In this document: positions 15,162 through 22,800 of the stretch, piece by piece | How the letters are laid out: every line of letters starts with the position of its first letter | How positions within the stretch are numbered: position 1 is the first letter of the stretch | Assembly: GCF_003985125.1 (NCBI RefSeq) | Contig: NZ_ML133599.1 | Coordinates: 1 to 35,487 of the forward strand | Direction of reading: 5' to 3' | Length of the DNA: 35,487 bases | Source: Rhizobium phaseoli | GTDB taxonomy: Bacteria > Pseudomonadota > Alphaproteobacteria > Rhizobiales > Rhizobiaceae | The notes under the pieces: generated by a model | Told to the model about the DNA's origin: nothing | Seen by the model: only the letters and a program-made list of their open reading frames with translations | Databases searched by the model: none | Translations under genes and position numbers: made by a program

Positions 15162-15887
15162 TCAGCCCGATTGGCCGCGGAAGATCGCAACGGCTGCGGC
15201 GACGAGGGCGGCATTGTCGCCGGCGATCGTTCCGTCCGGCAGGTGCTTGCCATCTTCAAGGCCGACGCGGGTGGAATAACGCCGCTCGCGCGCCGCTCTG
15301 ACGAAAGGCCAGACGGTCTCGTCGAACCCGTGGAGGAGAACAGGCCTGGGTTGCCGGCTGCGCACGAGCACCGAGATGATGCCGTCGCTGATATGACAGG
15401 CGCGCTGCAGATCCTTCTCATCATCGAGCTCGATCAGCACGCGGAAGACCCGCTCATGGTCGCCGAAGCTGACATAGCGCTCCGCATCGGCGAGCGACGC
15501 CAGGCCGACTTCGATCCCGACGCCCTTCTGCCTGAGCAGTTGCATAACACCGGGCGCATCGTCTTCGGACAGGTTGACGGAGGCATAATCCGGCAGGACG
15601 CGCCACCGGCCGATCGCTTGCCGCGTCCGCTCCGGATCACCTTCGATCCAGGCGCCGGTGGACACGCCGATCAGCGTCCCCGGGCAGGCACGGCGGATGG
15701 CGGCGACCGTGTCGTCGACGGCCGCGAGGCTTTCTTTCCCATCGGCTCCGCGCGGATGAACATGAAGCTCGGCGGCTCCGGCCGCAACCGAAGCTGCAGC
15801 ATCGTGCACCATGGCATTGAGCGTCAGCGGAATGCGCGGGTGGAAATCGCTTGGACGCGCGCCGTTGATGCAGGCCTGGACGATCAT
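15162..15887 (-). CDS. beta-keto acid cleavage enzyme (BKACE, DUF849)
   Basis: Members condense a beta-keto acid with acetyl-CoA to give acetoacetate and a CoA ester, the founder being the 3-keto-5-aminohexanoate cleavage enzyme of lysine fermentation. The start at 15887 (MIVQACINGARPSDFHPRIP) has GAGG 6-7 nt upstream; the longer open frame before it is not family-like. The metal-binding HVH motif is at 42-44 in AELHVHPRGADG, and a late VGLEDG carries the acidic ligand. At 241 residues it is shorter than most BKACEs (about 270-300), so it belongs to a shorter branch and its substrate cannot be named. It is transcribed toward the quinone oxidoreductase and away from a LysR gene. Confidence 0.85.
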   Translation of the reverse strand: MIVQACINGARPSDFHPRIPLTLNAMVHDAAASVAAGAAELHVHPRGADGKESLAAVDDTVAAIRRACPGTLIGVSTGAWIEGDPERTRQAIGRWRVLPDYASVNLSEDDAPGVMQLLRQKGVGIEVGLASLADAERYVSFGDHERVFRVLIELDDEKDLQRACHISDGIISVLVRSRQPRPVLLHGFDETVWPFVRAARERRYSTRVGLEDGKHLPDGTIAGDNAALVAAAVAIFRGQSG

Positions 15888-16069
15888 AAGAGAGCCTCGC
15901 GCATATTGGACCGCCCGAGATGTTGGGCGTCGCAAATCTGGAAAACCCCGAGGCGTACGCCGCCGCCGCCACGGTGTTATCCTTGCCGTTATGGCCATGA
16001 TGATATCAAATCAGCGCCAATAGGCGATTGTCGAATTGAGAAAGCACTCTTCCAAAAATGGAAAGCCGG

Positions 16070-16954
16070 ATGGACTGGAATGACCTGAAATTCTTTATCG
16101 CCGTCGCGGAGCTCAAATCATTGAGTGCAGCGTCACGCCGATTGGGCGTCAGCACATCCACGGTGTCGCGCCGGATCGATGCTCTCGAACGGGCCCTGGG
16201 TTCAACGCTGTTTCGGCGTCACGTCGACGGATATGAACTGACCGAGGCGGGCCTTGGCCTGCAGATGCCGGCCGAACAGGCCGAAACGTCGGTGAAGGCT
16301 TTCGAAAGGTCGGCGCAAGAGGCGGGGGATCGCATGTCGGGCGTCGTGCGGATCGACGCTCCCGAGCTGCTGGGGCAGCAAATCCTCATCCCCGGTCTTG
16401 GCGGCTTGATGCGGGATTATCCCGGCATCCGGCTCGACATCAGATCCAGCGTCCGGCCAGTGCAGCTGGCGACCCAGCAATCCGATATCGTCCTTCGGAT
16501 CGTGCCGCCGGAAAGGGGCAGCTACCGGATGCGCAGCCTCGGCAAGATCGCGTTCGGCCTTTATGCCCACCAGGACTATCTGGACGCCCATGGCACGCCG
16601 TCGAACGAAGGGGATCTGAGCGCGCACCGGGTGATCGGATGGAGCGAGGAGCTTCGCTATCTCTCAATGGCGCTGTGGCTTGAAGAGCTTTTTCCGGGCC
16701 TGCAGCCGGCGATGCGGTTTGCTTCGTTCGCGGCGCAGCTGACTGCGGTCGAAAGCGGCTTCGGCATTGCCGTTCTGCCCTGTTTCGCCGCTCTTCGAAC
16801 CGGGCTGACGCCTGTCCTCTCAGACATTCCCAGACTGAGCCTCGATCTATGGCTTCTGGTGCAGGATCAGGCGGCTCGGACGCCGCGGGTTCAGATCGTG
16901 AAAGACCATCTGATCGCGATCCTGACCAAAAGCGCTGATCAACTGGAAGGCTGA
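16070..16954 (+). CDS. LysR-family transcriptional regulator
   Basis: A 294-residue LysR-type regulator starting MDWNDLKFFIAVAELKSLSA, the standard opening. The helix-turn-helix is SAASRRLGVSTSTVSRRID. The effector domain is roughly residues 85-290. An ATG four codons upstream (16058) is possible, but GGAAAG sits 4-5 nt before 16070 and homologues start at MDW. It is divergent from the DUF849 gene across 182 bp and so is its likely regulator, together with the quinone oxidoreductase. That spacer contains a CGCCC/GGGCG inverted repeat near 15912-15929, a candidate but weak operator. Confidence 0.9.
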   Translation: MDWNDLKFFIAVAELKSLSAASRRLGVSTSTVSRRIDALERALGSTLFRRHVDGYELTEAGLGLQMPAEQAETSVKAFERSAQEAGDRMSGVVRIDAPELLGQQILIPGLGGLMRDYPGIRLDIRSSVRPVQLATQQSDIVLRIVPPERGSYRMRSLGKIAFGLYAHQDYLDAHGTPSNEGDLSAHRVIGWSEELRYLSMALWLEELFPGLQPAMRFASFAAQLTAVESGFGIAVLPCFAALRTGLTPVLSDIPRLSLDLWLLVQDQAARTPRVQIVKDHLIAILTKSADQLEG

Positions 16955-16961
16955 GCGCAGT

Positions 16962-17657
16962 TCATAGTCTTGGCACGAGCCCGTCGAGCAGGAAATCCAG
17001 ACCTTTCCTGAAAGCGCCGTCCCAATCACTATCGAGCAGCAGACGGGAGCGCTCGATCGTCGGATATTTTTCGCTAAGATGAGCAAGGCGCTGCTGCGCG
17101 GCGGCCATGTCGTCGTCGGAAAGGTCGAAGTTCGTACGGGTGATGGTCGCGCCGATCACATAGTTCCAGAGCGACCATATCGCACCGTTCAAATCTGCCT
17201 CGGCGACGCCGGCTCCGGATAATATCCTGCCCAGCAGTTCCAGGCGACCGAGGATGTTCGGACCGAGCGCCCGACGCGGCAGCAGCGATGCCGACCAGGG
17301 ATGGCGCAGCATGCTGGCGCGCCAGTCCTCGAGCATGTGAAAGATTGCACCGCGCCAATCCGCAGCCTCGATCCTTTGCGGCGGCCCGCGATATTCGAGC
17401 ACCGAGTCGAGCGCCAGATCAAAGACTTCCTCTTTGTTGTCGACATGCCAATAGAGGCTCATCGCGCCCGCGCCGAGGCGATCGGCCAGGCGGCGCATCT
17501 TCAATCCGCCGACACCTTCAGCGTCCAGCAGTTCGACCGCGGTCGCCACGATCCGTTCGATCGAAAGCGCCGGCTCACTGCCCGCCTGCTGCATGGACGG
17601 GAGTGACCTAGCTCGCCGTTGAGGCCGTTTATCCTGAGGGCCGCCTTTGGCTGCCAT
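16962..17657 (-). CDS. TetR/AcrR-family repressor with TetR-type C-terminal domain
   Basis: A 231-residue regulator. After a basic N-terminal stretch (about 1-30) comes the TetR helix-turn-helix, with IERIVATAVELLDAEGVGGL and MRRLADRLGAGAMSLYWHV. The C-terminal ligand domain is of the tetracycline-repressor-like kind (LLLDSDWDGAFRKGLDFLLDG). AAGGA precedes the ATG at 17657. The gene faces an exported RidA-like protein, and a 52-bp nested palindrome between them is almost surely the operator, so it probably represses both itself and ridA until a small ligand binds. The stop lies 8 bp from the LysR stop, convergent. Confidence 0.9.
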   Translation of the reverse strand: MAAKGGPQDKRPQRRARSLPSMQQAGSEPALSIERIVATAVELLDAEGVGGLKMRRLADRLGAGAMSLYWHVDNKEEVFDLALDSVLEYRGPPQRIEAADWRGAIFHMLEDWRASMLRHPWSASLLPRRALGPNILGRLELLGRILSGAGVAEADLNGAIWSLWNYVIGATITRTNFDLSDDDMAAAQQRLAHLSEKYPTIERSRLLLDSDWDGAFRKGLDFLLDGLVPRL

Positions 17658-17724
17658 GCGTCCTTCCTAAATGATCCGAAGGTCGTTTTAAGCCGATAAG
17701 GCCACGAATGTCGACTCTGGCCGG

Positions 17725-17776
17725 ATTGACTCGTACAACGTACGATGCGATTTGATCGTACTTTGTACGAGTCAAT
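17725..17776. promoter_or_regulatory. 52-bp nested palindromic operator (two TetR-type sites)
   Basis: Two 22-bp arms (17725-17746 and 17755-17776) are inverted repeats with one mismatch, separated by GCGATTTG. Each arm contains its own perfect palindrome, TCGTAC-N3-GTACGA, at 17731-17745 and 17756-17770, centred 25 bp apart. The outer ends read TTGACT in both directions (17726-17731, and 17775-17770 on the minus strand), like two outward -35 elements; clear -10 elements are not evident. The arrangement fits two TetR dimers bound on the promoters of the divergent tetR and ridA-like genes. Position and symmetry are seen; binding is inferred. Confidence 0.85.
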
Positions 17777-17853
17777 TATGCAGCGATCGAATGAGAATTC
17801 AATCCGGAGACTGCGGGCGCCATTGCTCGCAGGCCGCAGGCCAAGAGAAAATC

Positions 17854-18342
17854 ATGTCACACACCATCAAACATCTGCTTATCGGAGGGCTGATCATCAT
17901 GACCACGGGAGTTTCCACTGCGACGACGGCAAACGCGGGCGACCTCAAGCCAACCATCGTCAACCCGAAAAACCTCTACGACCCAACGCCGAACGGCTAT
18001 AGCACGGCGGTGATCGCACCCCGCGGCGCGCGGTTGGCCTATATCTCCGGGCAGGGTGGCCAGGACAGCACCGGCGCCTTGTCGCCGGACTTCGCCGTCC
18101 AGGTTAAGCAGGCCTACGCAAATCTGCGCGCCGCTCTCGACGGGCTCGGCGCAAGGCCGGATCAGGTCGTCAAGCTTACGGTCTTCGTGGTCGATCACGA
18201 CATATCCAAGCTCGAAGCGCTGACCAGGAACGTCAAAGAAACCTTCGGCGCGGCGCTGCCGGCGCAGACGCTTGTCCCGGTTCCCAAACTTGCAATAGAC
18301 CCGATGCTCTTCGAGGTCGAAGCCGTGGTCGTTCTGGAATAA
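17854..18342 (+). CDS. exported RidA/YjgF-family protein
   Basis: A 162-residue protein. An N-terminal signal peptide (IKHLLIGGLIIMTTGVSTAT, predicted cleavage after ANA28) precedes a RidA domain at about residues 35-162 with ISGQGGQDSTGALS, NLRAALDGLGARPDQVVKLTVFV and FEVEAVVVLE. Classical RidA is a cytosolic enamine/imine deaminase that needs an Arg in a PAR motif. Here that place reads PAQT (Gln138), so this activity is doubtful, as in the Arg-lacking Rid subfamilies. It should reside in the periplasm. The ATG at 17854 is preceded by AAGAGA. It is divergent from a TetR gene and preceded by a large operator. A terminator hairpin follows. Confidence 0.88.
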   Translation: MSHTIKHLLIGGLIIMTTGVSTATTANAGDLKPTIVNPKNLYDPTPNGYSTAVIAPRGARLAYISGQGGQDSTGALSPDFAVQVKQAYANLRAALDGLGARPDQVVKLTVFVVDHDISKLEALTRNVKETFGAALPAQTLVPVPKLAIDPMLFEVEAVVVLE

Positions 18343-18409
18343 CGGTCGCGAGCGATCCGGCTGCGGCAAGGCCGCCGGCTTTCTTTCCGACCTGAGGATT
18401 ATCGCTGCA

Positions 18410-18433
18410 GAAAACGGCGGGGCCGCCGTTTTC
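18410..18433 (+). terminator. intrinsic terminator after the ridA-like gene
   Basis: A hairpin formed by AAAACGGCGG (18411-18420) and CCGCCGTTTT (18423-18432), extended by one G-C pair, ending in TTTTC on the plus strand. It lies 68 nt past the stop of the ridA-like gene. The symmetric A and T runs could also let it work on the minus strand, but no minus-strand gene ends here. Confidence 0.68.
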
Positions 18434-18507
18434 ATTCGGTCTCTTAGGGGGCATGCCTCAAGGACCGCTGCATCGGGCGGCTGAACGCCGGCACGTAAAA
18501 TGGAAAA

Positions 18508-18597
18508 TGGCGGAAGAGGTGGGATTCGAACCCACGGTACGGTTTCCCGCACGCCGGTTTTCAAGACCGGTTCCTTAAACCACTCGGACACTCTTCC
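18508..18597 (-). tRNA. tRNA-Ser (anticodon UGA)
   Basis: The minus strand folds as a class II tRNA. The acceptor stem is GGAAGAG/CTCTTCC with an encoded CCA end (18510-18508). The D-arm region is GTCCGAGTGGTTTAAGG, the anticodon stem-loop ACCGGTCTTGAAAACCGGC has loop CTTGAAA and hence anticodon TGA, and a long variable arm (GTGCGGGAAACCGTAC) precedes the T-arm GTGGGTTCGAATCCCAC. It decodes UCA and, by wobble, other UCN codons. All expected stems are present. Confidence 0.97.
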
Positions 18598-18766
18598 AAG
18601 TAATTGAGAAGCTGTAAGAAATTCCGTTGCGGGATTTCCGGTGCATCGGTGGTTTCTGCCGATTTGCTGCCCATTCACTCACAGGCCGGCTTTTTAGCAG
18701 CTTTGACCGCAGCGTCAACTTGTTCTGCAGAGAAGCGGCTTTGACAGCCGCTTCTCTCTGCCGTCG

Positions 18767-19588
18767 TCATACGAGGACGCTGAAGTTGTCAAATGCGAGC
18801 TGCGGAAAGCCCGTCGGCTCTACATCGGGCTGAATATCGAAGCGGATGAAATCGACTGCTCCCAAGGCTGCCAACGAAATGTGCTGGCCATCGGCAATGG
18901 TGTCGCCATAAACCGTCAGCGACATCTCGCTCACCTTGTTGCCGTCGATATAGCCTTCGAACGTCACAAGGGCATCGACACCCTGATAGGCCGGGTCGAA
19001 AACCGTCGCGACATCGACGCCCTCGATCGTGAAGAGCTTACCGTCGACGCGATCGAAGAAAGGATTGTAGGGATTGGTGACGACGTATTCGTTGCCGCCG
19101 GATTCGGCGACCGTCCACAGATTGCCGTCGAGCTTGTCGCCAAACTTGAAACCGGCATAGCCCGAGGCGATATCCGCCTGCCCGGGATATTCCGTCGGCG
19201 CGTTCTCGAAATCGATGGAATACAGCCCTTGCGGAGGCGCATGCACGCCGATGTTGAGATTGGCGACATCGGTGCCGCCTTTTCCATCGGAAATCTTGAA
19301 GGAGAATTTTTCGGCGAAGACTTCACCGGACGCAAGGCTTGCGGGATCACTGACCGTGTAACTATAACTGCCGTTGCTAAAGATCGTCAGCGTTCCGTGC
19401 TCGCCCTCAATGGTCAGATATCCTGCTTCACCCGCCTTGTTGGGAATTCTTGTTCCATTGACGAACTGAACCTGAAGCAGGTCGCCGTCGGAATCTGTGG
19501 CGTTGTCGAGAAGGTTTCCTTCAATGGCTTCCGCTGGTGCGTAGTCGTGTACCGACACGTCAGGCACTGCTGGTTTGTGATTTGCCAT
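18767..19588 (-). CDS. VCBS/cadherin-like domain protein, probably secreted
   Basis: A 273-residue acidic protein. Residues about 10-128 form an Ig-like VCBS/cadherin-type domain, with EGNLLDNATDSDGDLLQVQF, GTLTIFSNGSYSYTV and FSFKISDGKGGTDVANLNIG. The rest begins YSIDFENAPTEYPGQAD and ends LAFDNFSVLV, a beta-rich region like lectin or jelly-roll modules. There is no Sec signal. Rhizobial proteins of this build (for example the Rap adhesins) leave by the type I PrsDE system using an uncleaved C-terminal signal, and the hydrophobic end FSVLV would fit. The Asp-rich DSDGD suggests calcium binding. GGGAGA precedes the ATG at 19588. Adhesion or matrix binding is inference. No T1SS genes are nearby. 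Confidence 0.8.
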   Translation of the reverse strand: MANHKPAVPDVSVHDYAPAEAIEGNLLDNATDSDGDLLQVQFVNGTRIPNKAGEAGYLTIEGEHGTLTIFSNGSYSYTVSDPASLASGEVFAEKFSFKISDGKGGTDVANLNIGVHAPPQGLYSIDFENAPTEYPGQADIASGYAGFKFGDKLDGNLWTVAESGGNEYVVTNPYNPFFDRVDGKLFTIEGVDVATVFDPAYQGVDALVTFEGYIDGNKVSEMSLTVYGDTIADGQHISLAALGAVDFIRFDIQPDVEPTGFPQLAFDNFSVLV

Positions 19589-20136
19589 AGCTCGTCTCCC
19601 TAAAGATGAGCGTGGAAAGGACGCCCGGCGACCCGAGCCCGGCAAATAAACTTTCTACTCCACTTTGAGTCAAGCAACAAACTACACGCTCCAAGAGAGT
19701 GACTGCCGCGGTTACCCCCGCAAGCCACGCCCAACAGGGTGAAGAGCAGGCAGCGCAACTACCCTGGGGTGAAAGCTCCAACTCCAGCGGAGATTGGCGG
19801 CCTCCTGGCGCTCAGTGGCCGTTAACCTTCATGTCGCAGCTGTTTCGTTCCGGGGCATCTGGCGCTGCGAAAGCTGGCTTTGCAGTCGCCGAATGATCCG
19901 CATCGGCACGCCGATAGCGGTTCTGACTGCAGTCGCGGAAGGGCAGGGTGGCAGCCTCGGGTTAGTGATCTGTAAACCATAATCATTAGAATTGTCGCTA
20001 TCGCTTCGAAAACGTTCGTAAATTCGCCACGAACCTAGCAAGATTAAAGTCTCGTTAGGCGGGTGGGCATAAGGGGTTATTGGCCCGAGATGGCAAAGTT
20101 CCTTAACCATAACGATCTTTGAGCGGCGTGGGACAT
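19589..20136. other. 548-bp spacer between the VCBS gene and rlpA
   Basis: No convincing gene. The left third should carry the promoter of the VCBS-type gene and the right third that of rlpA. TTAA-N7-TTAG at 20044-20058 is one base from the CtrA consensus TTAA-N7-TTAA and lies 79 bp before the rlpA start. The stretch 19970-20050 is relatively A+T-rich. Open frames on both strands here (the longest about 93 codons, minus strand) show no ribosome site or recognisable product. Confidence 0.4.
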
Positions 20137-21243
20137 ATGAGATTGGGATACGGGGCGGCGTCTATCGCCACGACAGCGCGGTGGCTGGCGATATCGGCGA
20201 TGTGTGCGACGGTTGCGGCGTGCGGCACGACACAGGCCGTGCCGAAGAAAAAGGCCCATGGCAAAGAGTATTTCTCCGAATCCGAATATGGCGTGAAGGC
20301 CAGCCCCCGCGTCGCCACCGGCAACAACATCCCCAAGGGCGGTGGCCGCTACATGGTCGGCAACCCTTATGTGGTGAAGGGCAAGTGGTATTATCCGAAG
20401 GAAGACTTCTCCTATAACAAGGTCGGTATCGCTTCCTGGTATGGTTCGGCCTTTCACGGACGCCTGACGGCGAACGGCGAAGTCTACGACCAGATGCATC
20501 TTTCCGCCGCGCACCCGACTTTCCCACTGCCGAGCTATGCACGCGTCACCAACGTCGAGAACGGCTCGTCGATCATCGTGCGCGTCAACGATCGCGGTCC
20601 GTATCACGAAGGCCGCATCATCGATCTTTCCAACAAGACCGCCGACATGCTGGATCTACAGCACAGCGGCACCGGCAAGGTGCGCGTGCAATATGTCGGC
20701 CAAGCCCGCATGGACGGCCATGACATGCCCTACCTGATGGCTTCCTACGTGCCGAAGGGCAGCCGCATTCCCGGCGTCAATCCGGAAGGGCAGATCGCAA
20801 GCGGCGTCATGGTTGCCTCCAACAGCCGCAAGATCACCCGCGATCAGCTGCAGAGCGCGGAAGGTTACGAGGCGCAGCCGGCCAGGGTGCCGGTGCAGAT
20901 GTCGGCGACCTCCTATGCCGGCTCGACGCCGAGCGCACGCTACAATGCGGCGCCCGCGCTTGCCCCGGCCGCCCATGTCCTGGTGGCGCCACCGGCTCCG
21001 TCCTCCAGCGCCGCGCCGGCCTTCGAACAGATGGTCGTGCTGCCGGAGATCGGTCCCATGCCCTATGAGCGGCCCTATGGCGGCTCGCAACCTTCCCTCG
21101 CGCTCGGCTATCAGAACGAGGACGTGAAGACGGTGACGGTCGATCTCGCCTTCGACGCGGTGATGGTGCGCAATGACGGGCTGACGCAGGCCTCGATCCT
21201 GGCCTCGGCCAAGCGCCAGCAGGCAAAATCGGCGGCGCGCTGA
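20137..21243 (+). CDS. rlpA: RlpA-family lipoprotein (septal lytic transglycosylase type), no SPOR domain
   Basis: A 368-residue lipoprotein. The signal peptide ends in the lipobox VAAC (lipidated Cys29). The double-psi beta-barrel domain (about 95-185) has GIASWYGSAFHGRLTANGE, AAHPTFPLPSYARVTN and RVNDRGPYHEGRIIDLS. The residues matching the catalytic set of Pseudomonas RlpA are present (E115, H126, D152). RlpA cleaves peptidoglycan strands lacking stem peptides at the septum. The usual C-terminal SPOR domain, which targets such strands, is missing; an Ala/Pro/Ser-rich, probably disordered tail takes its place. The start at 20137 gives the correct signal peptide. A carboxypeptidase homologue follows after 59 bp. 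Confidence 0.92.
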   Translation: MRLGYGAASIATTARWLAISAMCATVAACGTTQAVPKKKAHGKEYFSESEYGVKASPRVATGNNIPKGGGRYMVGNPYVVKGKWYYPKEDFSYNKVGIASWYGSAFHGRLTANGEVYDQMHLSAAHPTFPLPSYARVTNVENGSSIIVRVNDRGPYHEGRIIDLSNKTADMLDLQHSGTGKVRVQYVGQARMDGHDMPYLMASYVPKGSRIPGVNPEGQIASGVMVASNSRKITRDQLQSAEGYEAQPARVPVQMSATSYAGSTPSARYNAAPALAPAAHVLVAPPAPSSSAAPAFEQMVVLPEIGPMPYERPYGGSQPSLALGYQNEDVKTVTVDLAFDAVMVRNDGLTQASILASAKRQQAKSAAR

Positions 21244-21302
21244 GCAGAGCGATTGCATCGGATTTCGCCGCGCTCTAACCTTGTCAAAAATGCCGTTGAC
21301 GG

Positions 21303-22610
21303 ATGGGAATTGCGATGCTGAGGCCTGTGCTTCGCCTTCTGGAGCGGTTGCGCTTTTCACCGAAGCGCAGAACCGCTCCAAGCTTTTGTCTTGCTGCAAT
21401 TCCGGCGGCAAAACCGCGCCGCGCTTTCGCCGCCCTTGCTCTTGCATGCGTGATGCCGCTCGCCGCAAGTGCGCAGCCGGCCGATGGGAGCGCTGCAGGT
21501 TTCGCCACTAAGGCGGCGCAGGCCTATATGATCGAGGCCTCCACCGGCACGGTGCTTCTCGCCAAGAACGAGGACCAGGGCTTTTCGCCGGCTTCGCTCG
21601 CCAAGCTGATGACGATGGATCTCGTCTTCGAGGCGGTGACCAAGGGGCAGATCACGCTCGATACCGAATATCCCGTTTCCGAATATGCCTGGCGCACCGG
21701 CGGCGCGCCGTCGCGGACGGCAACGATGTTTGCCGCCCTGAAATCGCGTGTGCGCGTCGAGGACCTGATCAAGGGAATCGCCATCCAGGGCGCCAATGAC
21801 AGCTGCATCATCCTCGCCGAGGGCATGGCCGGAAGCGAGCAGCAATTCGCCGAATCGATGACGCGGCGCGCCCGCGAAATCGGCATGGAGAAGGCGGTGT
21901 TCGGCAATTCCACCGGCCTTCCTGATGGTAAGAGCAAGGTGACGGCGCGCGAGATGGTGACGCTTGCCGCCGCCCTCCAGCAATCCTATCCCAATCTCTA
22001 TCCCTATTTTGCCCAGCCCGATTTCGAGTGGAACAGGATCTTCCAGCGCAACCGCAACCCGCTGCTCGGGCTCGATCTCGGCGCTGACGGACTTGCGACG
22101 GGCTTCACCGAGGGTGAGGGGTATTCGATCGTCGCCTCGGTCCAGCGCGACGGTCGGCGGCTGTTTCTGGCGCTCGCCGGAATCGCCTCCGACAAGGAGC
22201 GGACGGAGGAGGCCAAGCGGGTGCTCGAATGGGGCCTGACGGCCTTCGAGAACCGGCAGATCTTCGCCGAGCATGAAGTGATCGGCGCAGCCAGCGTCTA
22301 TGGCGGCACGGCGCGCACCGTCGATCTCATCGCCAAAGCGCCGGTCAGCGTCTATATTCCGGTCAGCAACCCCGACCGGCTGTCGGCGCGCATCGTCTAT
22401 CACTGGCCGCTGACAGCGCCGGTGCAGCCGGATTATCAGGCCGGCACCCTCAGGATTTTCGCCGGCAGTCGGCTTCTCAGGGAAGTGCCCCTCTATACCG
22501 CGCAGGCGGTTGGCGAAGGCTCGCTCAGCAGCCGCGCGGTGGATGCCATGCTGGAACTCGGCGAATCGCTGTTTTTCTCCTGGCTCTGGGACAAGTCCGC
22601 GCCTGGCTGA
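21303..22610 (+). CDS. dacF: D-alanyl-D-alanine carboxypeptidase homologue (S11, DacF/PBP5-like) with altered motifs
   Basis: A 435-residue exported penicillin-binding-protein homologue. The long N-terminus leads into a signal peptide (about 40-57, ending ASAQ). The S11 core has the SxxK motif S98-L-A-K101 in GFSPASLAKLM. The other two motifs deviate: the SxN motif reads G163-A-N165 in IQGANDSC, and KTG reads A265-T-G267 in ADGLATGFTEGEGY. Losing the KTG lysine should hurt beta-lactam binding and catalysis, so activity is uncertain. A C-terminal beta domain and hydrophobic tail (SLFFSWLWDKSAPG) follow the PBP5 plan. The ATG at 21315 is an alternative start. It lies in the conserved rlpA-dac-tmk-holB order. 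Confidence 0.88.
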   Translation: MGIAMLRPVLRLLERLRFSPKRRTAPSFCLAAIPAAKPRRAFAALALACVMPLAASAQPADGSAAGFATKAAQAYMIEASTGTVLLAKNEDQGFSPASLAKLMTMDLVFEAVTKGQITLDTEYPVSEYAWRTGGAPSRTATMFAALKSRVRVEDLIKGIAIQGANDSCIILAEGMAGSEQQFAESMTRRAREIGMEKAVFGNSTGLPDGKSKVTAREMVTLAAALQQSYPNLYPYFAQPDFEWNRIFQRNRNPLLGLDLGADGLATGFTEGEGYSIVASVQRDGRRLFLALAGIASDKERTEEAKRVLEWGLTAFENRQIFAEHEVIGAASVYGGTARTVDLIAKAPVSVYIPVSNPDRLSARIVYHWPLTAPVQPDYQAGTLRIFAGSRLLREVPLYTAQAVGEGSLSSRAVDAMLELGESLFFSWLWDKSAPG

Positions 22611-22650
22611 AGCCGTTATCGCCAAGCGGCCGCGCTGTCGCGCGCCACAT

Positions 22651-22665
22651 GTTCAAGACTTGAAC
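22651..22665. promoter_or_regulatory. 15-bp perfect palindrome upstream of tmk
   Basis: GTTCAAGACTTGAAC is a 7-1-7 palindrome in the 190-bp gap between the dac gene and tmk. It has the GTTC half-site of alphaproteobacterial LexA but in inverted form (GTTC-N7-GAAC), not the usual direct repeat. It could be a regulator site or a small mRNA hairpin. The role is unknown. Confidence 0.35.
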
Positions 22666-22800
22666 GCCTGGCCTTCTGATACAATTTGCCGGGGAAGGTG
22701 ATTATGTCGCCGCGGCGAAAGGTTTTCCTTCCCGATGTCTTCGGATAGATAGAAGAGGCAGGGCGCGCGCGTGCGGCGCCCGGAATGCGGGAAGCTGTCA

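Noticed and set aside
18508..18597. tRNA-Ser as attachment site of an integrated island
   Set aside because: No integrase gene and no repeated copy of the tRNA 3' end was found in the window, so there is no direct support.
19829..20110. 93-codon minus-strand frame in the spacer before rlpA
   Set aside because: No ribosome site, no recognisable protein, and it would cover the rlpA promoter region.
21357..22625. 422-codon minus-strand frame over the carboxypeptidase gene
   Set aside because: Codon-bias shadow; the plus strand has the S11 protein with signal peptide.
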